Of a stretch of DNA of 64,000 nucleotides, positions 54,734-63,800 are shown one piece after another. The notes under the pieces are model-generated. The model made no database searches. It was not told where the DNA came from and saw nothing but the letters and a program-made list of their open reading frames with translations. The first letter of the stretch is position 1. Each line of letters starts with the position of its first letter. This DNA is from Paracoccus isoporae (lineage in GTDB: Bacteria; Pseudomonadota; Alphaproteobacteria; Rhodobacterales; Rhodobacteraceae): assembly GCF_900101865.1 (NCBI RefSeq), contig NZ_FNAH01000007.1, forward strand, positions 1 through 64,000, written 5' to 3'. A program made the translations under genes and the position numbers.

Positions 54734-56194
54734 TCACCCCCAGTCACGGCAGACATACTTAATCTCCGTAAACGCCTCCAGCCCCTGCCTTGCGCCTTCG
54801 CGCCCGATACCGGACTGTTTCATGCCCCCGAACGGAATCGGCGCGCCGGTGACCTTGGTGCGGTTCACCGCCACCATCCCGTATTGCAGCGCCCGCGTCG
54901 CGCGATAGATCCGGCGCGGGTCGAGGCTGTGGACATAGGCCACCAGCCCGTATTCGCTGTCATTGGCCCGCGCATAGACCTCCTCCTCGCTGTCAAACGG
55001 CGTCAGCGCCGCGACCGGGCCGAAGGTTTCCTCGCGCATGATCGCCGCATCATCGGGCACATCGGCCAGCACGGTCGGGCGGAAGAACAGCGGGCCCAGC
55101 CCCTCATCCACCGCGCCGCCGGTCAGCAGCCGCGCGCCCTTGTCCACGGCATTCTGAACATGTGCCTTCTGCTTCTCGATCTGTCGGTCATGGATCAGCG
55201 GGCCGATATCGGGATCCTCCATGCCGCGCCCGAGGCTCAGCGCCTCGACGGCCTTGGTAAAGCGCGCGCAGAATTCGTCGTAAATCTCGCGATGGATATA
55301 GAACCGGTTCGCGCCCAGGCAGTCCTGGCCCGATGTGGCGAATTTCGCCTTGATCCCCTCGGCCACGGCGCGATCCAGATCGGCGCGCTGAAAGACGATA
55401 AAGGGCGCATGCCCGCCCAGCTCCATCACCAGCCGTTTCACCGTATCCGCCGACTGGCGATAGAGCAGCCGCCCCACCTCGGTCGAGCCGGTGAAGGACA
55501 GCGCCCGCACCCGCTTATCGGCGGTCCATTCCCCGACAATCGTCGCCGCATCGCCGATCACCGTGTTATAGACGCCGTCAGGAAACCCCGCCCGCCGCGC
55601 CAGCACGCCCAGCGCCAGTGCCGAAAGCGGGGTCTCGGCGGACGGGTGCACCACCACCGTGCAGCCCGCGCCCAGGGCCGCCGCCGCCTTGCGGGTGATC
55701 ATCGCGCAGGGAAAATTCCACGGCGTGATCAGCGCGGCCACACCGACGGGCTCGCGCCACAGCTCCATCTCGGCATCGGGCAGATGGCTGGTCACGCCCT
55801 CGATATTCGGGCGCAGCGCCTCTTCGGCATAGAACTGCACAAAGCTGGCGGCGTAATCGATCTCGCCGCGCGCCTCGCTGATCGGCTTGCCCTGTTCGGC
55901 GACCATGATCCGGGCCAGATCCTCTTTCGCGGCGATGATCAGATCGTGCCAGCGATGCAAGATCGCCGCGCGGTCCTGCGGCAGCATGCCGGACCAGCCG
56001 GCAAAGCCCGCCTGCGCGGCATCGACCGCCGCGCGCGCGCCGGTCGCGTCGCTCATCGTGACCTTGGCGACGATGTCACCTGTGGCCGGGTCTCGCACCG
56101 CCAGCCTGCCGTCACCCGCGAAATCGCCGGTATTCGAGAACAGCTCTGGATCGCTGAGCTGGCTGTCCAGATCGGTCTTCGGGTCGTCGAGCAT
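54734..56194 (-). CDS. ssd: Aspartate-semialdehyde dehydrogenase of ectoine catabolism (Ssd/DoeC)
   Basis: A 486-residue NAD(P)-dependent aldehyde dehydrogenase, like succinate-semialdehyde dehydrogenases. Seen are TPWNFPCAMITRK, SFTGSTEVGR, the general base Glu in MELGGHAPF and the catalytic Cys in SGQDCLGANR. It should oxidise aspartate semialdehyde to aspartate as the last step of ectoine use. The start at 56194 has AACAAGGAGG upstream, better than an in-frame ATG at 56218. The gap to atf is 132 bases and contains a palindromic repeat. Confidence 0.9.
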   Translation of the reverse strand: MLDDPKTDLDSQLSDPELFSNTGDFAGDGRLAVRDPATGDIVAKVTMSDATGARAAVDAAQAGFAGWSGMLPQDRAAILHRWHDLIIAAKEDLARIMVAEQGKPISEARGEIDYAASFVQFYAEEALRPNIEGVTSHLPDAEMELWREPVGVAALITPWNFPCAMITRKAAAALGAGCTVVVHPSAETPLSALALGVLARRAGFPDGVYNTVIGDAATIVGEWTADKRVRALSFTGSTEVGRLLYRQSADTVKRLVMELGGHAPFIVFQRADLDRAVAEGIKAKFATSGQDCLGANRFYIHREIYDEFCARFTKAVEALSLGRGMEDPDIGPLIHDRQIEKQKAHVQNAVDKGARLLTGGAVDEGLGPLFFRPTVLADVPDDAAIMREETFGPVAALTPFDSEEEVYARANDSEYGLVAYVHSLDPRRIYRATRALQYGMVAVNRTKVTGAPIPFGGMKQSGIGREGARQGLEAFTEIKYVCRDWG

Positions 56195-56338
56195 GATGCG
56201 CCTCCTTGTTGCCGTCACTATGGGGCGGGACGGGCAGGGGATATCTCTGAAGATGAATGCGGGGGCAGAGAATTCATCTTTCTTCAGGCTATGCGGAAGA
56301 GCCTTTCCCTGCCTCGGCCGCTCTGCGCTGTCGGTGCC

Positions 56339-56818
56339 TCAGGGATGGAGCAGAGCCGAGGCCGGCGGCTCGGTCTTCACCGGCTTGGTCACGATATAGC
56401 TGTAATAGCGCCGCATCCCGGCCCGGCTTTCGAGCAAGCCGTCCATCAGCTCCTGAAACGACGCCACATCACGCGCCACGACAAGCAGCAGGTAATCGTA
56501 TCCGCCGCCGATCGCCCAGCAACTGGTGATCTCCTCCATCCCGCCGATGATCCGCTCGAAGATCTGGAAGCTTTCGGCGCGGTGGCTGTCCAGCTCCACC
56601 GTCACGAAAACCTGCACATGCGGGCCCAGGGAAACCAGATCAATTTCAGCCCGGTATCCCTTGATATAACCGGCTTTTTCAAGCTTCTTCATACGCTCCC
56701 AGCAGGGAGTCGGCGACAGGTTCACGCGCGCCGCCAGATCGGTCTTGGCGATGCGGCCCTCGCGCGACAGCGTCGCGAGGATGGCAATGTCCCTGTCGTC
56801 GAGGCGCGGCGTGTCCAT
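56339..56818 (-). CDS. asnC: Lrp/AsnC-family regulator of ectoine catabolism
   Basis: A 159-residue regulator: helix-turn-helix in the first 60 residues (RIAKTDLAARVNLSPTPCWERM, read as KTDLAARVNLSPTPCW) and RAM domain (VFVTVELDSHR, CWAIGGGYDYLLLVVA). Ectoine-use clusters commonly encode an AsnC protein of this type, believed to activate the genes. It is first in the asnC-ssd-atf unit and divergent from enuR by 72 bases. Confidence 0.9.
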   Translation of the reverse strand: MDTPRLDDRDIAILATLSREGRIAKTDLAARVNLSPTPCWERMKKLEKAGYIKGYRAEIDLVSLGPHVQVFVTVELDSHRAESFQIFERIIGGMEEITSCWAIGGGYDYLLLVVARDVASFQELMDGLLESRAGMRRYYSYIVTKPVKTEPPASALLHP

Positions 56819-56846
56819 GATCCGCTTCTTTCCCTGCCGCCCGGCT

Positions 56847-56862
56847 TTGTCAATCTGGACAA
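56847..56862. promoter_or_regulatory. Inverted repeat in the asnC-enuR spacer
   Basis: TTGTC (56847-56851) and GACAA (56858-56862) flank a 6-base spacer in the middle of the 72-base gap. It is placed to control both divergent genes. Short arms make chance occurrence possible. Confidence 0.3.
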
Positions 56863-56890
56863 GCGGCGCGCGGGTCGCTTCATTACGGCC

Positions 56891-58258
56891 ATGTCGCATT
56901 GGCCCCTGACCCGGCAGGATATCACCCGCCCCGCCTATCGCAGCCTTGCCCAGGGAATCGCGGCGGCCATCGATTCCGGCAGCCTGCGGCCGGGCGCGCG
57001 CCTGCCGCCGCATCGCGAACTCGCCTGGCAACTCGGCCTGTCGGTCCAGACCGTGAGCCGCGCCTATGAGGAACTGATCCGCGCCGATCTGATCTCCGGC
57101 GAGGTCGGGCGGGGCAGTTTTGTCCGCTCCGGCCCCCGCGAGACGCTGGAAGTGCCCTGGTTCCGCGCCGCGACCGAGCGCCCGCCCGTCGATCTGTCCA
57201 TGCTGACCCCGGTCCGCCTGCCGCAGATCGCCGAGGCCTGGCGCGACAGCATGACCCGCGTGGCCCAGCATCTGCCCGATCCGGCGATGTATTCCTTTCG
57301 CCCGCGCCAGACCATGGCGCTTTATGGCGGCATGGCGGCAAGCTGGCTGGCGCGCTGCGGCGTGGTCGTGCCCGCACAGCGCATCCTGATCACCAATGGC
57401 GCGACCCCGGCCATGTTCGTCGCCCTGATGAGCGTGGTGACGCCGGGCGACGTGATTGCCACCGAAAGCTCCACCTGCCACACGCTGCGCCCCATCGCCA
57501 ACAGCCTTCATGCCAAGCTGCGCGGGATCGAAGGCGATGGGCGCGGCATGCTGCCTGACGCGCTGCGCGCTGCGGCCGCATCGTCGGGCGGGCGGATGCG
57601 GGCGGTGTTCCTGCTGCCGTCGGGGGCCGGGCCGTTTGCGCGGGTAATCGACCTCGAACGGCGCGAGGCACTGGCCCATGCGGCCAGCGATGCCGGGCTG
57701 GTGGTTGTCGAGAATGACGCGCTCGGCCCGGTCGGGTTGCGCCGCCCGCCGCCGGTCAGCAGCTTCGCCCCGGAATGCAGCTTCTATTTCACCGGCCTGT
57801 CGAAATCGCTGTCTCCCGGTCTGCGGATGGGATTTCTCGCCATGCCTGAAAAGCTGGCAGAGCGCGCATTGAACCGGCATCAGTCCATGGCGTGGATGGC
57901 CACGCCGATGATCGCGGAAATCGCCCGCGACTGGATCGAATCGGGGCTGGCGGACGATCTGCTGGCTGCGCAGCGCGCCCAGCTTGCCGCCCGGAACCGG
58001 CTGGCGCAGCGCGTGCTCGGCGGGCGCAGCGCGGGCTTCCCGCAGGGGTTGCATCGCTGGCTGCCCTTGCCGGAAGGGTGCGACGAAAAAGACCTTCTGG
58101 ATCGTGCGCTTGCGCAGGGCGTCGCGGTGGCGCCGGGGGCGGGATTTGCAGTCACCGACCGTTCGCCTGCGTTGCGGGTCACACTCGGCGCGCCGGGGCT
58201 GCGCGAGCTGGAGGAGGCGCTGTCCGTGATCGCCGCCCTGCTGCCCGGCGAAAACTGA
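56891..58258 (+). CDS. enuR: MocR/GntR-type regulator EnuR
   Basis: A 455-residue fusion of a GntR winged helix (about residues 8-80; LPPHRELAWQLGLSVQTVSRAYEELI in parts LPPHRELAWQLG and TVSRAYEEL) with an aminotransferase-like effector domain. Lys305 in TGLSKSLSPG is the probable PLP lysine. EnuR of Ruegeria represses ectoine uptake and catabolic genes until it binds ectoine-derived intermediates through PLP. The gene directly precedes uehA, as in known clusters. The ATG at 56891 begins the conserved domain. Confidence 0.9.
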   Translation: MSHWPLTRQDITRPAYRSLAQGIAAAIDSGSLRPGARLPPHRELAWQLGLSVQTVSRAYEELIRADLISGEVGRGSFVRSGPRETLEVPWFRAATERPPVDLSMLTPVRLPQIAEAWRDSMTRVAQHLPDPAMYSFRPRQTMALYGGMAASWLARCGVVVPAQRILITNGATPAMFVALMSVVTPGDVIATESSTCHTLRPIANSLHAKLRGIEGDGRGMLPDALRAAAASSGGRMRAVFLLPSGAGPFARVIDLERREALAHAASDAGLVVVENDALGPVGLRRPPPVSSFAPECSFYFTGLSKSLSPGLRMGFLAMPEKLAERALNRHQSMAWMATPMIAEIARDWIESGLADDLLAAQRAQLAARNRLAQRVLGGRSAGFPQGLHRWLPLPEGCDEKDLLDRALAQGVAVAPGAGFAVTDRSPALRVTLGAPGLRELEEALSVIAALLPGEN

Positions 58259-58284
58259 CGGAACCGGAGCGGCTGGCCAGTCGT

Positions 58285-58314
58285 TTGACTCTGAACCATC
58301 AAATTGTCATGGTT
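58285..58314 (+). promoter_or_regulatory. Candidate uehA promoter and EnuR operator
   Basis: In the 189-base enuR-uehA gap, TTGACT (58285-58290) could be a -35 element. AACCAT (58294-58299) and ATGGTT (58309-58314) form a perfect inverted repeat with a 9-base spacer. AT-rich TTTAATATAGA follows. A regulator bound here would cover the promoter. Known MocR operators are short repeats of this sort, but the EnuR assignment is inference. Confidence 0.45.
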
Positions 58315-58447
58315 TAATATAGAAATTGACTTGAAATCCGGATGTGTCGAAGTCTCGGCCTCAGCCGGTTCGGTCGGAGGCCCCGGCCGGTATCCAGAAC
58401 GGAGATCGGGCACAGTTGTGCAACACGGTCCCACCACAGGAGGAAGT

Positions 58448-59635
58448 ATGACCTATAAAACGCTGACTGCAGCCAGCCTTGCGGCCCTGATGATCGGATC
58501 GGGCATGGCACAGGCCGATACCTGGCGCTACGCGTTCGAAGAGGCCTTGGAAGAGGTTCAGGGCAAGTATGCCCAGAAATTCAAGGAAGAGGTCGAAGCC
58601 AATTCCGACCACACGGTCGAGCTGTTCCCCTTCGGCACGCTGGGCGAATCCGCCGACATCATGGAGCAGGCCCAGTCGGGCATCCTGCAATTCGTCGATC
58701 AGTCGCCGGGCTTCACCGGGGCGCTGATCCCCGAGGCGCAGGTATTCTTCGTGCCATATCTGCTGCCGGAAGATCAGGACCAGCTGTTCAGCTTCTTCCG
58801 CAACTCCAAGGCCATCAAGGAGCTGTTCCCGCCGCTTTATGAGGCGCAAGGGCTGGAGCTGCTGACCATGTTCCCCGAAGGCGAGGTCATGATGACCACG
58901 CAGGAGCCGGTCGCCTCGCCCGAGGATCTCAACGAGGTCAAGTTCCGGGTGATGACCAACCCGCTGATCGTGGAGAGCTACCAGGCCTTCGGCGCGACAC
59001 CGACGCCGCTGCCCTGGGGCGAGGTCTATGGCGCGATGCAGACCGGCATCATCCAGGGGCAGGAAAACCCGGCCTTCTTCATTGAATCGACGAAGATGTA
59101 CGAGGTCAGCGAGCATATCACCCGCGCCGGCCACAACAACTTCACCACCGCCGTCATGGCCAACAAGGAGTTCTATGACGGGCTCTCGGACGAGGACAAG
59201 CAGGTGGTGCAGGATGCCACCCAGGCGGCCTTCGACTATATTCTGGACTACCAGGACGGTCTGACCGAGGAATCGCTGGAGAAGATCATGGAGGCCAAGC
59301 CGTCCATGACCATCACCGAGCTGAGCGAGGAGGAGCGTCAGCCCTTCCGCGACACCGCCGAATCGGTCGAGGCCGAGTATCTGGAGATCGGTGGCGAGCA
59401 GGCGCAGGCGATCCTCGACCAGATGAAGGCGGACCTTGAGGCCGCTGCTGGCGCGTCGGGCGGGGAGACCGCCGAAGACGGTGGCGAGGCGATGGACAGC
59501 TCGGCCGAGTCGGGATCCGACGGCGCTGCTGCTGACGATGCGGGCGCGGAGTCCGACAGCGCGTCCGAAGGTGACGACGGCGCGATGGACGAGGCGGATG
59601 CAGGGTCCGAGACCGAAGAAGCGCCGGCCAATTAA
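58448..59635 (+). CDS. uehA: TRAP transporter substrate-binding protein UehA (ectoine/5-hydroxyectoine)
   Basis: A 395-residue periplasmic binding protein (DctP family) with signal peptide residues 1-23 (ending in MAQA). Family features are WRYAFEEALEEVQGKYA, LFPFGTLGESADIMEQ, VKFRVMTNPLIVESYQAFGA and PLPWGEVYGAMQTGIIQGQENP. The first 334 residues form the normal protein. The last 61 residues are an added low-complexity tail of Ala, Gly, Ser, Glu and Asp with 20 acidic and no basic residues. Start ATG at 58448 follows AGGAGGAAGT. Highly probably ectoine uptake, by the adjacent enuR and eut genes. Confidence 0.92.
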   Translation: MTYKTLTAASLAALMIGSGMAQADTWRYAFEEALEEVQGKYAQKFKEEVEANSDHTVELFPFGTLGESADIMEQAQSGILQFVDQSPGFTGALIPEAQVFFVPYLLPEDQDQLFSFFRNSKAIKELFPPLYEAQGLELLTMFPEGEVMMTTQEPVASPEDLNEVKFRVMTNPLIVESYQAFGATPTPLPWGEVYGAMQTGIIQGQENPAFFIESTKMYEVSEHITRAGHNNFTTAVMANKEFYDGLSDEDKQVVQDATQAAFDYILDYQDGLTEESLEKIMEAKPSMTITELSEEERQPFRDTAESVEAEYLEIGGEQAQAILDQMKADLEAAAGASGGETAEDGGEAMDSSAESGSDGAAADDAGAESDSASEGDDGAMDEADAGSETEEAPAN

Positions 59636-59651
59636 GGCCGCCATGCCCAAA

Positions 59652-59678
59652 CCGGCCGGCCCGTCGCGGGCCGACCGG
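59652..59678 (+). terminator. Strong hairpin between uehA and uehB
   Basis: CGGCCCG at 59657-59663 and CGGGCCG at 59667-59673 with a 3-base loop, extended by CCGG/CCGG after one mismatch. There is no T tract. It lies 16 bases after the binding-protein stop, so it may stabilise the uehA part of the message or partly end transcription rather than stop the operon. Confidence 0.5.
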
Positions 59679-59720
59679 CTCCGCGAAATTCCCGAGTAGC
59701 GCATTGCGAGGCAGAGCGGC

Positions 59721-60368
59721 ATGACGCCGGACGACGAAAAGCCCCCCAGAACCGACCCCGACATCATCGCCGCCGCCGAAGTCGCCAATGTGGACGAGGA
59801 TATCGACGACGCCGAATATGTCTCCGGCCTGCCGGGTGTTCTGGGTGTCATCGACGCGGCCATCGCGCGCATCGAATCGGTGCTGCTCGCGCTCGGCGTG
59901 CTGGCCATGGCGGTCAACACCATGGCCAATGTCGTCGGCCGCGTGATCGGCAGCACGATCTATTTCAGCGAAGAGCTGAACCAGGCGCTCATCATCCTGA
60001 TTACCTTCGCCGGCATCTCCTATGCCGCGCGTCACGGCCGCCATATCCGCATGTCGGCGTTTTTCGACGCGATGCCGTTCCGGCCGCGCAAGATGCTGAT
60101 GGTGGCGATTGCCGCCATCACCGCGGCGGGAATGTTCCTGCTGACATGGTATTCGGTGGTTTACGTGCTGGAACAGGCGTCGCGCGGCCGGTTGCTGCCG
60201 GCGCTCCAGATCCCGCAATGGTGGATCATCGTCTGGGCACCGCTCGGCTTCTTCCTCACCGGGCTGCAATATGCGCTGACCGCGATCAAGAATGTCATCG
60301 ACAAAGATATCTGGCTGTCCACCAGCACGCTGGAAGGCTATGACGACAGCGTGGAAGAGGAGGTCTGA
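59721..60368 (+). CDS. uehB: TRAP transporter small membrane subunit UehB
   Basis: A 215-residue DctQ-type subunit. The first 45 residues are cytoplasmic and acidic; four membrane segments follow (about 50-70, 84-104, 118-140 and 160-185). [19 protein letters not shown] and [12 protein letters not shown] are the DctQ signature. It links the substrate-binding protein to UehC. The stop is 3 bases before uehC. Confidence 0.9.
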   Translation: MTPDDEKPPRTDPDIIAAAEVANVDEDIDDAEYVSGLPGVLGVIDAAIARIESVLLALGVLAMAVNTMANVVGRVIGSTIYFSEELNQALIILITFAGISYAARHGRHIRMSAFFDAMPFRPRKMLMVAIAAITAAGMFLLTWYSVVYVLEQASRGRLLPALQIPQWWIIVWAPLGFFLTGLQYALTAIKNVIDKDIWLSTSTLEGYDDSVEEEV

Positions 60369-60371
60369 GCC

Positions 60372-61658
60372 ATGACCTGGGCCATTTTCGGGACCATGAT
60401 CGTGCTTCTTCTGCTGGGTTTCCCGATGATGATCCCGCTGCTTGCGGGTTCGCTGATCGGCTTCGTGGCGCTGTTCGGGGGTTTCGGCCAGCTTGACACG
60501 ATGGTTCAGCAGGTTCTGGCCGGGATCCGCCCGGCCAGCCTGATCGCCGTGCCGATGTTCATCTTTGCCGCCGACATCATGACGCGCGGCCAGTCCGCGA
60601 ACCGCCTGATCGACCTGGTGATGACCTTCGTGGGCCATTTCAAGGGCGGTCTGGCGATTTCGACCGCCGGGGCGTGCACCATGTTCGGCGCGGTGTCAGG
60701 CTCGACCCAGGCGACCGTCGTCGCGGTGGGCGGACCGCTGCGTCCGCGCATGCTGAAAGCCGGATACAACGACAGCTTCGTGCTGGCGCTGATCGTGAAT
60801 TCCTCCGATATCGCCTTCCTGATCCCGCCCTCCATCGGGATGATCATCTACGGCGTCGTCTCGGGCACCTCGATTTCCGAGCTGTTCATCGCGGGCATCG
60901 GGCCGGGCCTGCTGATCCTGTTCATGTTCTCGGTCTACAGCTACATCTACGCGACCCGGCACAACGTCCCCGTCGAGCCGAAGGCAAGCTGGGGCGAGCG
61001 GGCGGCTGCGGTAAAGCGCGCGATCTGGCCGCTCGGCTTTCCGGCGATCATCATTGGCGGGATCTATGGCGGCATCTTCTCGCCCACCGAAGCCGCGGCG
61101 GCCTGTGTGCTCTACGCGCTGTTCCTGGAAATGATCGTGTTCCGCGAGATGAATTTCAAACAGCTCTATGCCACGGCCAAGTCCACCGGGCTGATTACGG
61201 CGGTGGTGTTCATCCTGGTCGGCGCGGGTGCCGCGTTCTCCTATGTCATCAGCTTCGCGCAGATCCCGCAGCAGATCCTGGCCGGGATCGGCATCGACCA
61301 GATGGGGCAATACGGCGTGTTGTTCACCATCTCGGTCGCGTTCTTCGTCGGCTGCATGTTCGTCGATCCGATCGTGGTGATCCTGATCCTGGTGCCTATC
61401 TTCGCGCCGGTTGTGGCCGATGTCGGTCTGGACCCTGTGCTGGTGGGCACGATCATCACGCTTCAGGTCGCCATCGGCTCGGCCACGCCGCCCTTCGGCT
61501 GCGACATCTTCACCGCCATCGCCGTCTTCAAGCGCCCCTATACCGAGGTGGTCAAGGGCACGCCGCCCTTCATCTTCATGCTGCTCAGCGTGGCGGTGCT
61601 GCTGATCTTCTTCCCGCAGATCGCGTTGTTCCTGCGCGACCTGGCCTTTGCGAAATAA
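60372..61658 (+). CDS. uehC: TRAP transporter large membrane subunit UehC
   Basis: A 428-residue DctM-type permease with about 12 membrane segments. Family parts seen are GFPMMIPLLAGSLIGF, GGLAISTAGACTMFGAVSGST, NSSDIAFLIPPSIGMIIYG and IGSATPPFGCDIF. It drives sodium-dependent import of the solute captured by UehA. The stop is 9 bases before usp. Confidence 0.93.
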   Translation: MTWAIFGTMIVLLLLGFPMMIPLLAGSLIGFVALFGGFGQLDTMVQQVLAGIRPASLIAVPMFIFAADIMTRGQSANRLIDLVMTFVGHFKGGLAISTAGACTMFGAVSGSTQATVVAVGGPLRPRMLKAGYNDSFVLALIVNSSDIAFLIPPSIGMIIYGVVSGTSISELFIAGIGPGLLILFMFSVYSYIYATRHNVPVEPKASWGERAAAVKRAIWPLGFPAIIIGGIYGGIFSPTEAAAACVLYALFLEMIVFREMNFKQLYATAKSTGLITAVVFILVGAGAAFSYVISFAQIPQQILAGIGIDQMGQYGVLFTISVAFFVGCMFVDPIVVILILVPIFAPVVADVGLDPVLVGTIITLQVAIGSATPPFGCDIFTAIAVFKRPYTEVVKGTPPFIFMLLSVAVLLIFFPQIALFLRDLAFAK

Positions 61659-61667
61659 GAGGGACGC

Positions 61668-62111
61668 ATGTTTGAAAAGATCCTGGTCCCCTATGACGGG
61701 TCGCATGGTGCGGAGCGGGCGCTGAAGAAGGCCGTCGACATGGCGCGGCTGTGCAACGCGCATCTCGTCGTGCTGACGGTGTATCGACACCATTCGATGC
61801 TGGAGGCCTCGCTGTCTATGGTGCGCGGCTCGGTCGAGCGCGGCGGCAATCTGGACAACGAGATGCGCGAGGCGGCGCGCGAGGCCGCGAATTACGCCAA
61901 GCGCTTGGTGAAGGAGCAGGGGCACGAGAATGTCAGCGCCTTCGTCAAGGCGGGCCAGCCTGCGCGCACCATCATCGCCACCGGCAAGGAAAAGGGCTGC
62001 GACCTGATCGTCGTCGGCTCGCGCGGCCTGGGCGCGACCGAGGGCTACCTGCTCGGCTCGGTCAGCCACAAAGTCACCGGGCTCGCGAACTGCCCGGTTC
62101 TGGTCGTCTGA
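61668..62111 (+). CDS. usp: Universal stress protein (UspA family)
   Basis: A 147-residue single-domain UspA protein. It starts ILVPYDGSHGAERAL and ends with the nucleotide-binding signature VVGSRGLGATEGYLLGSVSHKV and CPVLVV. ATP-binding Usp proteins commonly follow uehC/teaC-type TRAP genes, and in Halomonas the analogue TeaD binds ATP and affects ectoine uptake. It has AAGAGGGACGC before its ATG. Confidence 0.92.
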   Translation: MFEKILVPYDGSHGAERALKKAVDMARLCNAHLVVLTVYRHHSMLEASLSMVRGSVERGGNLDNEMREAAREAANYAKRLVKEQGHENVSAFVKAGQPARTIIATGKEKGCDLIVVGSRGLGATEGYLLGSVSHKVTGLANCPVLVV

Positions 62112-62118
62112 TCCCCTG

Positions 62119-62838
62119 ATGTCCGCGCCAAGCTGGCACGATCCCGTGCATCGCCGTTTCGGGCTGATTGCCCTGGCCACCGACCTGACCGTCGAGGCAG
62201 ACGGGGCGCGGCTAATGCCTGAGGGGTGCCGGCTGCATGTCACCCGGATCGCCTTTGACAATCCGACCACGCGCGACAACCTGCTGAAGACCGGCCCGCG
62301 GCTGCGCGAGGCGGCGGGTCTGCTGGTGCCGGGCGTGGCGCTTGACGGGATCGGGTTTGCCTGCACCTCCGCCGCCGCCGTGCTGGGCGATGCGGTGCAG
62401 GACGCAATCGGCCACCGCGCGCCGCTTTCCACCCCGGCCGCGGCGGCGATGCGCGGATTCCGGGCGCTCGGCGTGGACCGGGTTGCGCTGATGACGCCCT
62501 ATCTGGAAGCCACGGCGGATCTGGTCGGGGATCATTTCGCCGCGCATGGATTCGATGTCGTGCGCCGTCATTCCATGGGGTTCGAGGATGATCGCGACAT
62601 GGCGCTTCTGCAGGCCGACCGGATCGTCGATTTTGCCGTCGCGGCGGATCATCCGCAGGCGCAGGCGCTGTTCATGTCCTGCACGGCCTTGTCCGCGGTT
62701 TCTGTGATTGACCGGATCGAAGACCGGCTTGGCAAGCCGGTCATCAGCTCCAACCTGGCGCTGTTCTGGTCGATGCTGGATCAGGCGCGCATTGCCGCGA
62801 CAGGGCCGGGCGCGTTGTTCCGGGTGCGGACATGGTGA
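62119..62838 (+). CDS. eutA: Ectoine utilization protein EutA (Asp/Glu racemase-like)
   Basis: A 239-residue cytoplasmic protein of the Asp/Glu racemase and maleate isomerase fold. Two cysteines typical of that fold are Cys82 in GFACTSAAAV and Cys188 in FMSCTALSAV. EutABC have been proposed to convert 5-hydroxyectoine to ectoine. The gene starts 7 bases after usp and overlaps eutB by 7 bases. Confidence 0.88.
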   Translation: MSAPSWHDPVHRRFGLIALATDLTVEADGARLMPEGCRLHVTRIAFDNPTTRDNLLKTGPRLREAAGLLVPGVALDGIGFACTSAAAVLGDAVQDAIGHRAPLSTPAAAAMRGFRALGVDRVALMTPYLEATADLVGDHFAAHGFDVVRRHSMGFEDDRDMALLQADRIVDFAVAADHPQAQALFMSCTALSAVSVIDRIEDRLGKPVISSNLALFWSMLDQARIAATGPGALFRVRTW

Positions 62839-63800
62839 GCGACGCCGTGGTGACGCCGGATGACATTATCGCCGCCGGAGAGCGGATCCGCGACATGATC
62901 CGCGTCACGCCGGTGAAACATTCGGCCAGCCTGTCGGCCGTGGCGGGCGGGCCGGTCTGGCTGAAATGCGAGCATCTGCAGCATACCGGCGCGTTCAAGC
63001 TGCGCGGGGCCTCGAATGCGGCGGCGCGGCTTGGCGATGTGGCGGGCGTCACCACCGCCTCGACCGGCAATCACGGTCGCGCGCTTGCCCATGCGGCGCG
63101 CCAGTTGGGCCTTCCGGCGGTGATCTGCGTCTCGCGCCTCGTGCCGCGGAACAAGCTGGATGCGATCGCGGCGCTCGGGGCCGAGGCGCGGGTCATCGGT
63201 GCGTCTCAGGACGAGGCCTTCGAGGAGGCGCGTCGGCTGAAGCGCGAGGACGGCTTTGCCCTGATCCCGCCCTTCGACCATCCCGAGGTGATTGCGGGGC
63301 AGGGCACGCTGGGGGTCGAGATCATCGATCAGATCCCAGATGCCGCGACCATCGCCGTGCCGCTGTCAGGGGGTGGGTTGCTGGCGGGCGTGGCGCTTGC
63401 CTCGAAATCACGCAGGCCCGACATCCGGATCATTGGCATCAGCATGGAGCGAGGCGCGGCGATGGCCGCCAGCCTGCGGGCCGGGCGTCCCGTGGATGTC
63501 GAGGAGGTGGCGACGCTGGCCGACAGCCTCGGCGGCGGGATCGGGCGCGACAACCGTTTCACCTTCGCCATGGTCCGCGAACTGATGGACGATCTGATCC
63601 TGCTGACGGAGGAGGAGATCGCGGCAGGTATCCGGCATTTGTCGGTCGCGGATGGCGAGATGGTCGAAGGCGCGGCCGCGGTCGGGGCGGGTGCGGTTCT
63701 GGCCGGTAAGCTGCGGGCGGACGGACCGCTGGTGCTGATCCTGTCGGGCGGAAATATCGACCCGGCCCGCCATGCCGAAATCGTGGGGGAGGCGAAATGA
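62832..63800 (+). CDS. eutB: Ectoine utilization protein EutB (threonine dehydratase-like)
   Basis: A 322-residue fold-type II PLP enzyme. Lys56 in GAFKLRGASNAA is the PLP lysine, TASTGNHGRALAHAA the phosphate-binding Asn region and SGGGLLAGVA the glycine loop. Proteins of this kind carry out beta-elimination and racemisation; here the substrate should be a hydroxyectoine derivative. The stop overlaps the eutC start by 4 bases. Confidence 0.9.
   Translation: MVSDAVVTPDDIIAAGERIRDMIRVTPVKHSASLSAVAGGPVWLKCEHLQHTGAFKLRGASNAAARLGDVAGVTTASTGNHGRALAHAARQLGLPAVICVSRLVPRNKLDAIAALGAEARVIGASQDEAFEEARRLKREDGFALIPPFDHPEVIAGQGTLGVEIIDQIPDAATIAVPLSGGGLLAGVALASKSRRPDIRIIGISMERGAAMAASLRAGRPVDVEEVATLADSLGGGIGRDNRFTFAMVRELMDDLILLTEEEIAAGIRHLSVADGEMVEGAAAVGAGAVLAGKLRADGPLVLILSGGNIDPARHAEIVGEAK

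Noticed and set aside
54884..56890. A long plus-strand extension that is open in frame before enuR
   Set aside because: The frame runs antisense through ssd and asnC; conserved EnuR sequence begins only at 56891, where the known length of the family is met.
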